From Vibrio intestinalis (GTDB lineage Bacteria; Pseudomonadota; Gammaproteobacteria; Enterobacterales; Vibrionaceae), in NCBI RefSeq assembly GCF_025195085.2, contig NZ_JANAVY020000015.1:1-64000 (forward strand): a stretch of 64,000 nucleotides of DNA, read 5' to 3'. The translations under genes were made by a program, and so were the position numbers. This document shows, piece after piece, positions 7,607 through 16,278 of this stretch (the first letter of the stretch is position 1; each line of letters starts with the position of its first letter). Below the pieces are notes generated by a model, which was not told the DNA's origin, searched no databases, and saw only the letters and a list, made by a program, of their open reading frames with translations.

Positions 7607-9367
7607 TTATGCCGTCTTGAATTGGCTGACTGTTTTGTCCATTTCGGTTGCTTCGCAGGATACTTTATCCACTTCTTGTAAGCAATGATGAGCCGATTGT
7701 GTATTGCCATCAGAAATGGTGTTTAGCTCTGTGATTGAATCACTCACTTGCGTCATTACCGCGCCTTGTTCTTCAATCGCTGACGCGATGCGCTCAGAGT
7801 TAGCTTGAATGGCATGCATATCATTTAAAATCTGCTGCAAGCTTTGATCAAGCTCATCTGACCCAGTAAGAGTGTGGCGGCCTTGCTCAGAGCATTGGTC
7901 GATATCACTAATCACCGTACTCATTTGTGATTGGATTGACGTCACTACATTAGTAATTTCAGTCGTGGATTGGTGCGTGCGACTCGCTAATGCGCGAACT
8001 TCATCAGCAACCACGGCAAAGCCTCGGCCTTGTTCACCAGCACGTGCAGCTTCAATTGCGGCATTCAGCGCGAGTAGGTTAGTTTGCTCTGCAATGTCTT
8101 GAATGATGTTTACAGCATCGCCAATCTTGTCGACATGATGGTTTAATGACGTGATAGATTGCTGGCTGTTCGCCAATCTTTCTGACAGTTGACTGATGTT
8201 ATCAACTGTTTCAACCACTACTTGGCGGCTTTTCTCTGCATTCTTCGATGCTTGATGAACGCCTTCTGCGGCTACAGAGGTGCTTTCAGAGATCTCACTA
8301 ATAGTCGATACCATTTCCTGCACCGATGTCGCCATACTATTGGTATGGTCAGCTTGTACTTGGAATTGGCTGATGACGGTTTCCAGTTCATCATGCATGC
8401 GCGTTGTGCTGTGAGAAAGCTGATTTGATTTACTTTGAGTGCTAGAAAGAAGCTCGGCTAGTTTATCCAGAAGTTGATTAAAGTACTGACCTAGATTGGC
8501 CAGTTCATCTTTGCCGCTGACCTGAGCGCGCAATGACACATCGTTAGTATCGACAATCTGACGGATCACGCTAAGCAGCGCATCAATTTTAGACGTAATT
8601 GAGCGAACGATTTGAGCCACGAAAGCCAAAATGACGATTAAGGTAATCGCTACAACCGTGTGCTTAATGGTCGTTAAGCCAGAGATTGCTGTTTCTGTCT
8701 CAGATGCCAGTGTTGAGGAGAACGCCTTAAATTGTTCTTCAATGGTGTGGGACGCTTTGCGTGTTTCACCCAGTAGACCTTGGTTGTACTTTAGACCGAT
8801 GATTTGCTTCTGCGCGATAACGGCACGAGAGGGGGCAAGTAAGATGTTGGCGTCAGCAGGCAGTAAGGCAGTGTCGAGTTTTCCGTGTTGAACTTGGTCA
8901 TCAAAAGCGATCAGTTTAACCAGTTCATCCGCTGAAAGGGTTTGTTTGACTTGATACAAAGCTTGATTGTATTCGCCGATTAGGCCGCTTTTTTCATCCA
9001 AACCAAGTTTTTGAAATGCATTAACCAAAGCAACAAATGATTGTTGGTAGGTGGTAATATCAGAGCGAAGTTGAGCGCTAGTAGGCAAATTGCGCTGTTG
9101 TAGGATTGGTGATAACTCACCTTCAAGTGATTTAAACGTATCGATGTTAGCGCTAAATTTGGAGAGGTATTTCATATCCGAACGGAGCAGAAAGTCTTTT
9201 TCGTTACGGCGTAAGTTGAGCAAACGGACCTCAAGCTCTGTCGTGAGTTGGTTGGCCGTGTTGAGCTCGTTAGTGGTCTGCGCAAATTGGTTACTGGCAA
9301 ACAGGATGGAAACAATGCCTAGCACCGCAGCGGTGCCAAGTAAGTAGAGTTTGGTCTTTATCTTCAT
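7607..9367 (-). CDS. Methyl-accepting chemotaxis protein with HBM-type sensor
   Basis: The 586-residue transmembrane receptor begins [19 protein letters not shown] (TM1). The periplasmic part contains [17 protein letters not shown], a pattern typical of helical bimodular (HBM) sensor domains known from McpS-type receptors for small organic acids. TM2 lies at about residues 235-255, then a HAMP region, then the signalling domain with the conserved hairpin tip ([20 protein letters not shown]). ATG 9367 was preferred to the TTG at 9382, which gives five extra residues. The ligand cannot be read from sequence. It is a single-gene unit facing a convergent membrane gene. Confidence 0.9.
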   Translation of the reverse strand: MKIKTKLYLLGTAAVLGIVSILFASNQFAQTTNELNTANQLTTELEVRLLNLRRNEKDFLLRSDMKYLSKFSANIDTFKSLEGELSPILQQRNLPTSAQLRSDITTYQQSFVALVNAFQKLGLDEKSGLIGEYNQALYQVKQTLSADELVKLIAFDDQVQHGKLDTALLPADANILLAPSRAVIAQKQIIGLKYNQGLLGETRKASHTIEEQFKAFSSTLASETETAISGLTTIKHTVVAITLIVILAFVAQIVRSITSKIDALLSVIRQIVDTNDVSLRAQVSGKDELANLGQYFNQLLDKLAELLSSTQSKSNQLSHSTTRMHDELETVISQFQVQADHTNSMATSVQEMVSTISEISESTSVAAEGVHQASKNAEKSRQVVVETVDNISQLSERLANSQQSITSLNHHVDKIGDAVNIIQDIAEQTNLLALNAAIEAARAGEQGRGFAVVADEVRALASRTHQSTTEITNVVTSIQSQMSTVISDIDQCSEQGRHTLTGSDELDQSLQQILNDMHAIQANSERIASAIEEQGAVMTQVSDSITELNTISDGNTQSAHHCLQEVDKVSCEATEMDKTVSQFKTA

Positions 9368-9486
9368 AAAAATATCCGGCAAATTTACATTGTGCGTTTA
9401 TTGTTATTCTAATTTATAAAACTATCAAAATAAGTATCGACAAGTAGCACGTTATCTTTAACTAATTCTCAGAAGTGGAAAAGTAT

Positions 9487-10095
9487 ATGCATCAGAATTT
9501 CGAGCAATACCGCGGATTTATCTTCGATATGGATGGCACCTTGCTTGATACCATGCCGGCACATCTAAAAGCGTGGCAAATAACGGCGAAAGAGTTTGGA
9601 TTCCCTTTTGATCTTAATTGGTTACATGGTTTAGGAGGGATGCCGAGCAAAAAAATAGTGGCTGAGATAAACCGCGTTCATGGCCTAGATTTAACACCTG
9701 AAACTGTTTCTCAGTTCAAGATGAAGACGTTCGCGGAAAATTCTAATGACATATCCGTCATTAACGTTACCGAGCAAATATTACAGAAGTATTACAACTG
9801 CAAAGCAATAGCGATTGGCACAGGAAGTCAACGAGAAAGCGCGCAAAGGTTACTTACTCAAACCGGCGTTATCGATAAAATTGATGTGATCGTGGCGGCC
9901 AATGATGTTGTAGGGCATAAACCTGAGCCAGATACGTTTTTACTTGCCGCTGAACGTTTGAATCTCGAACCGGTTCAGTGTGTGGTGTTTGAAGATACCT
10001 TACTAGGGTTACAAGCTGCGCATGCCGCCGGAATGGATTGCTACCTAGTCGTAGGGGATTCACTAGAGTTTCATAAAAAAAGCCCAAACCAATAG
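9487..10095 (+). CDS. HAD-family sugar phosphatase (YqaB / beta-phosphoglucomutase-like)
   Basis: The 202-residue protein has HAD motif I (FDMDGTLLDTMPAH), motif II (IAIGTGS), the motif III Lys (GHKPEPDTF) and motif IV (VVFEDTLLGLQAA). The cap-1 domain and overall similarity are closest to YqaB, a fructose-1-phosphate phosphatase, and to beta-phosphoglucomutases. DMDGTLLDTMPAH favours a phosphatase acting on small sugar phosphates. ATG 9487 has GTGGAAAAG upstream; a GTG at 9475 is possible. A strong terminator begins before the stop codon is fully cleared (10081-10114). Exact substrate is unproven. Confidence 0.85.
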   Translation: MHQNFEQYRGFIFDMDGTLLDTMPAHLKAWQITAKEFGFPFDLNWLHGLGGMPSKKIVAEINRVHGLDLTPETVSQFKMKTFAENSNDISVINVTEQILQKYYNCKAIAIGTGSQRESAQRLLTQTGVIDKIDVIVAANDVVGHKPEPDTFLLAAERLNLEPVQCVVFEDTLLGLQAAHAAGMDCYLVVGDSLEFHKKSPNQ

Positions 10096-10114
10096 GGGAT
10101 GGTTTGGGCTTTTT
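10081..10114. terminator. Terminator of HAD phosphatase gene
   Basis: AGCCCAAACC (10081-10090) pairs with GGTTTGGGCT (10101-10110) around a 10-base loop, followed by a T-run; an A-run precedes it so it can also act on the minus-strand small gene. Confidence 0.85.
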
Positions 10115-10126
10115 AGAACCTAGTGT

Positions 10127-10270
10127 TTAGTTAAGTAACTCACCGTTTTGCTGTGCTTGCTTAACTAATGCCTGACGTTGAGCTTCCTTATCTGAAATTA
10201 ATTTGCTTTCCTTTTCGTTGCCTAGTTCCTCATTCATAGGAACAAAAACAAAGTACTTATTAATTGTCAT
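10127..10270 (-). CDS. Small protein of 47 aa, unknown function
   Basis: The minus-strand frame reads MTINKYFVFVPMNEELGNEK, continues with charged and Gln-rich sequence (EAQRQALVKQAQQNGELLN) and stops at 10127. GAGGTT lies 7 bases before the ATG, a good ribosome site. The start is hydrophobic and the rest likely helical. It sits between the HAD phosphatase and the AraC regulator and overlaps neither. I believe similar small proteins occur in other vibrios, but that is recollection, not a search. Confidence 0.6.
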   Translation of the reverse strand: MTINKYFVFVPMNEELGNEKESKLISDKEAQRQALVKQAQQNGELLN

Positions 10271-10447
10271 GGTAGAACCTCAATTTATAACTCACCTTTT
10301 TAGGGGCGGCCAATACTATAGATAGTTGGCCTGTATTGCTAGGTTTTGAATGTTAGTCGATGAGTTGCTATGCCACATCATCCACTATTGATAAATTGTA
10401 GGCGTAGATCACAGTATTATTAGGGTATGGATACGGTAAATAGGGTG

Positions 10448-11323
10448 CTAGATGAGCTTTCCACTGTGTGCTTGACGATACTGACGTGGTGTCATCCCCT
10501 TGTATTGTTTGAACAATCGGTTGAAGTTAGCTTGGTTTCGGTAACCGACGCTTTCCGCAATCAGGGCGATGGGGCGAGAGCTATTAGTGAGCATCTGAGC
10601 CGCTCGGCTTAGGCGTAGTTTTTTTAGGTATTGGCTAAAACTTTCGTTGAAATGAAGATCAAACAACCTGTGCACGCTGCTTTCACTACAACACAGTTCA
10701 TTAGAAACGTCTGCCAGCGTAATCGCTTGTTGATAATGCGCATCAAGATAATTGATAAGCTTATCGATTTTCTCAGCGCTGTCAGGCTGCGGCTCGCTAT
10801 GGGCGGGGCTCGTAAAAGTGAGTAGGCCACGCGGGTTTTTATCCGCCGCCAGTACCGCTAACACTTGGATTAATTTTGCTAATTGATTGATGGTATCGTC
10901 AAAAGATAGTGGCTGTTCTAATACTTTAATCAGCTTGTCGGCGGCTTGCTGAGAAAATTCGAGGCCATACTCAGCTCGCTTGAACAGATCTTCAAGTTTA
11001 CGCAGTTCGCTACAGCTGAACATCATGCTAGATAGCCACTCTTTCTTTATCCATACCACATGGCGCTGAGCACGATGTGGCTGCTGGGAATCATTGAAAG
11101 AAAACGAATGTGGGGTGTTAGGGCCAATTAGCCACAAGGTATTGTGTGAGAAGTTTTGTTCAAGATGTCCAATTGAACCGATACCATCACAGTGGCGGTA
11201 TAGTACCAGTTCATATTCGTGATGATAGTGCCAGTCACAAAATGACATATCGCCGATGATCGCCTTATATCGCCACGAACTACCGTGCCTTTGCGGAACT
11301 TTCTCTAAATTCGCGTTTTCCAT
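10448..11323 (-). CDS. AraC-family transcriptional regulator with cupin sensor
   Basis: The 291-residue protein has an N-terminal cupin sensor (CDWHYHHEYELVLY and GPNTPHSF, metal- or ligand-pocket His residues) and a C-terminal double helix-turn-helix from about residue 190 (ITLADVSNELCCSESSVHRLF; IALIAESVGYRNQANFNRLFKQYKGMTPRQYR). It likely senses a sugar or related small molecule. AAGGA lies about 11 bases before ATG 11323. Its target is unclear; neighbours are an RND operon downstream in the other direction of reading and a small protein. Confidence 0.88.
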   Translation of the reverse strand: MENANLEKVPQRHGSSWRYKAIIGDMSFCDWHYHHEYELVLYRHCDGIGSIGHLEQNFSHNTLWLIGPNTPHSFSFNDSQQPHRAQRHVVWIKKEWLSSMMFSCSELRKLEDLFKRAEYGLEFSQQAADKLIKVLEQPLSFDDTINQLAKLIQVLAVLAADKNPRGLLTFTSPAHSEPQPDSAEKIDKLINYLDAHYQQAITLADVSNELCCSESSVHRLFDLHFNESFSQYLKKLRLSRAAQMLTNSSRPIALIAESVGYRNQANFNRLFKQYKGMTPRQYRQAHSGKLI

Positions 11324-11641
11324 ATAGCGTCAATCCTTTGCCAATAGCCATCATCCAATGAAGAAATAGTACTAGAATGGTTAGATTATGCCAGTTGGTG
11401 ACGTAAAAGTATCGTTATTAGACGGGCGAATATCATTACTTATTTATAAAAAGAGTAAGCTCATAAGTGCTTTGTTAAGATTGGAAGCGAGTTTTTACTT
11501 TCCCCTATAGGTGCGAATTCCTTTCAATTCGGCAGTGCGAGACTTAGTCACTCTGGCACTGCCGACGCAAACAAAAAGCCGATTTGAATATTCAAATCGG
11601 CTTTGTCAGTTTTAGGATAAAGTTTCTAGGCTTTACAGGTG
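11324..11641. other. Intergenic region between AraC regulator and RND permease gene
   Basis: The 318 bases hold the AraC promoter and, near 11575-11605, the RND operon terminator. A separate perfect 9-bp inverted repeat, CGGCAGTGC (11530-11538) and GCACTGCCG (11556-11564), has a 17-base loop and no T-run. No gene is seen. Confidence 0.5.
11575..11605 (-). terminator. Terminator of RND efflux operon
   Basis: GCCGATTTGAATATTCAAATCGGC (written as arms GCCGATTTGAA and TTCAAATCGGC around TA) forms a near-perfect stem at 11578-11601; read on the minus strand it is followed by TTTTTG. It lies about 40 bases after the permease stop. Confidence 0.8.
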
Positions 11642-14600
11642 TTATTCGTCAATCTGTTGTGGCGTTTTACGTAGCTTGGCTGTGATTGCGTATAGACAAG
11701 GTACGATGAACAGAACCACTGGAATTGAGAACAGCAAGCCGTAGCCCAGTGTCAGTGCCATTGGCCCCATGTTTACGTCAGCGCCGCCAATGCCGTAGGC
11801 CAAAGGCAGTAGACCAACGACTGTGGTAACCGATGTTAAAACAATTGGTCGTAAGCGCAGTGTTGCCGCTTCAATAACCGCTTGGGTGACGTCGCGTCCT
11901 TTATCCCTTAGTTCGTTGATTCGGGCGATAAGCACCAGCGAGTTATTGACCACAACTCCTGACATACCAAGTGCCCCCACCAGTGCGAACAGTGAGATAG
12001 GTTGCATGTGTAAGAACAAGGCTGATAACGATGCAACGAGCGCAAACGGGATCACTGAAATCACCAACAGTGGCTGTACCAATGAGCTGAACATAATAGC
12101 CAGAACAAAGTAGATACCTAAAATCGCAGCAGGGAAGGCCACCACGATACCACCCATGGTCTCTTCAGTGGCTTCAACTTCACCACCAATATCGAGCATA
12201 ACGTCAGGGCTGATACTATCTTTCACTGCTTCCCATAACTCTTCAGTGATTGCGTCAGCATCTAGAGCGCCTCCGTCTACTTGTGCGGTTACTAATACTG
12301 TGCGGTCACCATTGAAGTGCAGCACAATACGTTCAGCTTGGGTGTAGCGCACGTGTGCTAAGCGGCTTAGTGGTACTTGAGTGCCATCAGCGGTGTAGAT
12401 CTTAGTATTGCGCAGTTCATCGAGGTTACGATATTGCTCAGTCAAGATAACGCGCAAGCCGACTTCTTCATCACCAATCCAAGTGCTAGTGACCTTCTCA
12501 CCATCAAAGGCAACACGCAGAGTCGTCGCTAGGTCGTCAACAGTTAGGCCATACCGAGCCAGCCATACATATTGAGGGATGATTTCAAGTTGCTGGTCTT
12601 TCAATTCTTCGTTGTTAGTAACGTTACTTAGACCAGGGTATTGCTCTAGCCACTCTTCGACAACTTGAACTGCTTGGTCACGAGATTCTTGGTTTTGGCC
12701 AATCACACGTACCTCAACAGGCTCACCCGGAGGTGCACCACCAGCATCTACCGTAAATTTGATAAACGGTACTGCGGTAACGTTAGCAAGTTGGGCGCGC
12801 AGATCATCAGCTATAACATCAGCGGTTCTGTCGCGATCTTCTGCGTTGGTCAAGTTAATCAGACCAATGCTGACCGGTGTTGAATAGGTCATTTCATAGC
12901 TTAGTAGCTCAGATTCCGGCAATGCGCTGATCACTTGCTCTACTTGGCTATGTGCTTCGCGCACTTTATCCATCGGAGTGCCCGGTTGTACTTCGGTATA
13001 AACTTCGATGTACTTAGCGGCTTGAGCAGGGAAGAAATCAAGGCGTAACGTTGCAACTAACGCTCCACCAGCAACCAATGCGCCTAATGCGAGTGCGACA
13101 ACCTTAAACTTATGGCTAACCGCTTTGGTAAGAATACGTTCATAACTTGCAGTTAAGCGGTCAAATACTTTTGCGGTTTTCGTCTTTGGCTTAGGTTTTT
13201 TCAGTGAATCAGCTAAGTGAGCGGGTAGGGTAACGGTACACTCAAACCATGAGAAGGTCAGCGCCATGATTACCGTAACTGGAATGACGGCGATCTCCAT
13301 ACCTAGTTCACCAGGAATAAAAAACATCGGAATGAATACCAGTACAGTGGTGGTCAAACTTGCCAGCACTGGCTTGTACACATTCATTGTACCGTTAATG
13401 GCTGCATCTAGCGGTGAAGCGCCATTTTCACGTTCGCGGTAAATACTTTCAGCGATGATGACCGAGTCATCGACAATGATACCAATGACAAGCAGTAGCG
13501 CAGATAGGGTAATCGCATCTAACGTCATACCTAACCCGGGGATAAGCGCCAGCACGCCAAAAATACAGAATGGAATGGATACCGCTACCCAGAAAGCAAC
13601 CTGGCGTTGCAGTACTAAACCAAGCACAATCAAGACTAAGATAAGACCAATACCACCGTTACTTGCCACGATAGTAAATTTCTCAGCCATGTCTTTGGCT
13701 AGGTTAATTGAGGTATGGAACTCGAATTTGCCAGCGTGCTTTTCACGTTCAGCATCAAGTGTTTCCAATACTGCACCGATGGCTGTGCGCACATCAGCAT
13801 TTGCGGTTTTAGTAATGTTGAATAGAATCGCTTGTTCGTTGTTGATCATGCCGTACTCAGTGGCTTTTTCAAAACCGTCTGACACTTTGGCGATGTCTTT
13901 AATACGAACTAAACCACCATCAGGCAATACGCGAATGATGGTCTCTTCAAGCTCTTTCGCGTTATTGATTTGCGTAAGCGTCACTAGGCGATGCTCTGAC
14001 TTCCAAGACTCAACCACACCACCTGACATAGAGAGATTACGGCTGTTAATCGTCGTCATCACATCATCAAAGGTTAGGTTGTAACGGCTAACCTTCTTCG
14101 GATCCACTTCAATCCAAAATTCGCGCTCGCGAAAACCTGACATTGTTGCGGTACCGATACCCGGAATCGCTTTGATGCGTTTTTCCAGTTGGCGAGCGTA
14201 ACGTTGAAGATCCGCATAGTCACCAGTTGTGGTTACGCCAAATCGCAATACTTCGAATGACGATGTGCTCTCTTGCAATACAAGAGGTGGATCGGAAATA
14301 TCTTTTGGTAAGCCGCTTACACGGTCAACCGCTTGTTGAATTTTACGTACAACATCGGCAATGTCGGCGTTTTCATCCACTTCAAGCAAGATAAGCGACG
14401 TCCCCTCGGTTGATTCAGAGGTCATCTCGCGAATGTTCTGAACGCCGCGCAGTTCTTTCTCGATCTTGTTGGTGATATTGAGTTCAATATCTTGTGGGGA
14501 TGCGCCCGGGTAGTGAGTGACAATCTCAACTTCAGGGAAGGCCACCTCTGGGTCTTCTTGCATCTTAATGATGGTCAACGAGGCGAGACCAACGGCAAAG

Positions 14601-14665
14601 ACCATGATGGTGATAACTCTGGCCAAAAAGCCACGAGCAGCAAAGTAGCTAATTATGTTTCTCAT
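11642..14665 (-). CDS. RND-family efflux permease
   Basis: The 1007-residue inner-membrane protein has the RND layout: TM1 at the N-terminus, a large periplasmic loop, TM2-6, a second loop and a second TM bundle. GIIVDDSVIIAESIYRE in TM4 contains the Asp pair of the proton relay (AcrB D407/D408 equivalents). The N-terminus (EDPEVAFPEVEIVTHYPGAS) places it in the AcrB/HAE group rather than heavy-metal CusA types. It follows its membrane-fusion partner by 11 bases, with a GAGAGG ribosome site. No outer-membrane channel gene is beside it, so a shared TolC is presumably used. Substrates are unknown. Confidence 0.9.
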   Translation of the reverse strand: MRNIISYFAARGFLARVITIMVFAVGLASLTIIKMQEDPEVAFPEVEIVTHYPGASPQDIELNITNKIEKELRGVQNIREMTSESTEGTSLILLEVDENADIADVVRKIQQAVDRVSGLPKDISDPPLVLQESTSSFEVLRFGVTTTGDYADLQRYARQLEKRIKAIPGIGTATMSGFREREFWIEVDPKKVSRYNLTFDDVMTTINSRNLSMSGGVVESWKSEHRLVTLTQINNAKELEETIIRVLPDGGLVRIKDIAKVSDGFEKATEYGMINNEQAILFNITKTANADVRTAIGAVLETLDAEREKHAGKFEFHTSINLAKDMAEKFTIVASNGGIGLILVLIVLGLVLQRQVAFWVAVSIPFCIFGVLALIPGLGMTLDAITLSALLLVIGIIVDDSVIIAESIYRERENGASPLDAAINGTMNVYKPVLASLTTTVLVFIPMFFIPGELGMEIAVIPVTVIMALTFSWFECTVTLPAHLADSLKKPKPKTKTAKVFDRLTASYERILTKAVSHKFKVVALALGALVAGGALVATLRLDFFPAQAAKYIEVYTEVQPGTPMDKVREAHSQVEQVISALPESELLSYEMTYSTPVSIGLINLTNAEDRDRTADVIADDLRAQLANVTAVPFIKFTVDAGGAPPGEPVEVRVIGQNQESRDQAVQVVEEWLEQYPGLSNVTNNEELKDQQLEIIPQYVWLARYGLTVDDLATTLRVAFDGEKVTSTWIGDEEVGLRVILTEQYRNLDELRNTKIYTADGTQVPLSRLAHVRYTQAERIVLHFNGDRTVLVTAQVDGGALDADAITEELWEAVKDSISPDVMLDIGGEVEATEETMGGIVVAFPAAILGIYFVLAIMFSSLVQPLLVISVIPFALVASLSALFLHMQPISLFALVGALGMSGVVVNNSLVLIARINELRDKGRDVTQAVIEAATLRLRPIVLTSVTTVVGLLPLAYGIGGADVNMGPMALTLGYGLLFSIPVVLFIVPCLYAITAKLRKTPQQIDE

Positions 14666-14676
14666 CCGTTACCTCT

Positions 14677-15441
14677 CTAGTTCACGGTCGTTGCGTGAAG
14701 AGACATACCCGGTTTAATGGTGTGTTCCGAGTTAGAGATTTCAACATCGACAGGGTAGGCAAGTAGGTTTTTGTCTAGGTTGATACCGATACGTTTGATC
14801 TTACTGTTGAACTTGTTTTCTGGGGCGGTATCGCTCCAAATTGTTAAATCTTGGCCAACAGAAAGCTCAGCTAAATCGTGTTCACTAGCTAAAAAGCGAA
14901 CGATGATGTTGTCAACACTGGCTACGTTGTAAAGTAGGTTACCTTTTTCAACCCATGAGCCATGCTCAACATTTTTACTGACGATGAAGCCATTAATTTG
15001 GGAGTCGATTTTGGTGTGAGCTAAATCATCTTTGGCTTGCTCTAAATCGATTTGCGCCAGTTGAAGGTTAGCTTTCGCGGATTGGTAATCGGCGAAAGAA
15101 ATGTCTAAGTCATGTTGTGAAAGACTTTTCTTAGCGCGGAGTTCTTTGTAGCGTGTGTAGACACTTTTTTTCACTTTCAGATCAGCCTGTGCAAGCTGTA
15201 AGTTGGCCACTTGACGGCGCACTTCAAGTTCAAAATCACTCTGTTCTAAAGCAACAAGCTGTTGTCCTGTCTTAACGGGTTCACCAATCTGTAATGGTTG
15301 ACTGTCCACAACACCACTCACTTGAGCAACGATATCTTGTGATTGTTTCGCAGTCGCATGACCGATGAGATCGACGGCTGAGGCATAGCCGCTGTGTAAA
15401 GTTAAGGCCACCACCGCAGACAACGTTGTTAGTCGTTTCAT
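14677..15441 (-). CDS. RND membrane-fusion (periplasmic adaptor) protein
   Basis: The 254-residue protein starts with a signal peptide (TTLSAVVALTLHSGYASA) and lacks a lipobox. It has a barrel-sandwich half-motif (VSGVVDSQPLQIGEPVKTGQ), a coiled-coil hairpin (about 70-130), and the second half-motif (TKIDSQINGFIVSKNVEHGS). It is shorter than typical adaptors (about 350-400), ending soon after the beta-barrel domain. GGAGAAG precedes the ATG. It is the first gene of the operon with the RND permease and should bridge it to an outer-membrane channel. Confidence 0.85.
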   Translation of the reverse strand: MKRLTTLSAVVALTLHSGYASAVDLIGHATAKQSQDIVAQVSGVVDSQPLQIGEPVKTGQQLVALEQSDFELEVRRQVANLQLAQADLKVKKSVYTRYKELRAKKSLSQHDLDISFADYQSAKANLQLAQIDLEQAKDDLAHTKIDSQINGFIVSKNVEHGSWVEKGNLLYNVASVDNIIVRFLASEHDLAELSVGQDLTIWSDTAPENKFNSKIKRIGINLDKNLLAYPVDVEISNSEHTIKPGMSLHATTVN

Positions 15442-15596
15442 ATTATCTTCTCCGGATACAATTTCGTTGCCTTTAGACTAATATAGAGGGCGTGAATATT
15501 TTGTATACTAGATTGCGTTCCAAAACTATATAACTGATAAAATTAGCAAAAATGAGGATTTATTGCTTTTTGAGTGAGGTATGGAGCCTAAAGAAA

Positions 15597-15624
15597 AAGG
15601 GCTATAAACAAGCCCTTGAGAGGT
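15597..15624 (-). terminator. Probable terminator of YHS-domain gene
   Basis: Arms AAGGGCT (15597-15603) and AGCCCTT (15611-15617) form a stem; on the minus strand it is followed by TTTCTTT. It lies about 85 bases past the YHS gene stop. Confidence 0.6.
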
Positions 15625-15701
15625 GTGTAGGAGATTACGTCTTTTGACGGATTGAGCGCCGATACTGAGCGTGGTTTTATTGCTTATTTTAGTTGCTTAT
15701 T

Positions 15702-16151
15702 TTATTTGCGTAATAGCGTCGGCCAATTCTCATCGCCTTTTGCGATATTGCCATGAATGTCTTGTTGCCAAGTTTGTTTAACTGATTGGCTGTAATTGAG
15801 ATACAACTTACCATCGACAATGTTCCACGCTTCAGGATCGATTTTTGCGGTATAGCCTTTACTCACCGCCCAAGCACAATAGCCGCCATATTGTGGAGCA
15901 TACTGAGTTGGATTAGCGACGAACAAATCTAAGTTTTGTTTGGATGAAAAGCGCCAATCTGCGCCATTCCAACGGTAGGTATAATCGCGCTCACCTTTCA
16001 CGGCAGCCTTTTCAGTAAAGTAGGCCACAGGATCATAGCCCTTGATGGCATTACCAAAAAAGTCGCTGTACACAGGTTCAAGTGCGAAAGCGGATGCAAC
16101 ACTCCCTAGCCAAAGGGTAAAGATAAACGCTATTTTTGTGAGTATTTTCAT
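15702..16151 (-). CDS. Periplasmic YHS-domain protein
   Basis: The 149-residue protein has a signal peptide (ending ASAFA) and a YHS domain: IKGYDPVAYFTEKAAVKG, YRWNGADWRFSSKQNLDLF and YAPQYGGYCAWAVSKGY. The family is thought to bind metal, and the conserved Cys of YGGYCAWA and the Tyr/His-Ser region are present. The exact function is not known. The gene stands alone between the RND operon and gnd and has its own hairpin terminator. Confidence 0.85.
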   Translation of the reverse strand: MKILTKIAFIFTLWLGSVASAFALEPVYSDFFGNAIKGYDPVAYFTEKAAVKGERDYTYRWNGADWRFSSKQNLDLFVANPTQYAPQYGGYCAWAVSKGYTAKIDPEAWNIVDGKLYLNYSQSVKQTWQQDIHGNIAKGDENWPTLLRK

Positions 16152-16231
16152 GTGTAATCTCCTTATCTACTTTTAGTATAGATACAGGAAAACAGAAGAA
16201 AATTTCAGCTCGGTGAAAAGCAACTTAAAAC

Positions 16232-16257
16232 AAAAAGGCGCTCTTGTGAGCGCCTTT
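16232..16257 (-). terminator. Terminator of zwf-pgl-gnd operon
   Basis: AAAGGCGCTC and GAGCGCCTTT form a 10-bp stem around TTGT; on the minus strand the stem is followed by a T-run. It lies just after the gnd stop. Confidence 0.85.
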
Positions 16258-16278
16258 GGTGTTTGTGTGGGGTACAGA

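Noticed and set aside
13455-14084. Long open frame opposite the RND permease gene
   Set aside because: It is a mirror of the strongly coding minus-strand permease and has Ser/Thr-rich, repetitive composition typical of such shadows.
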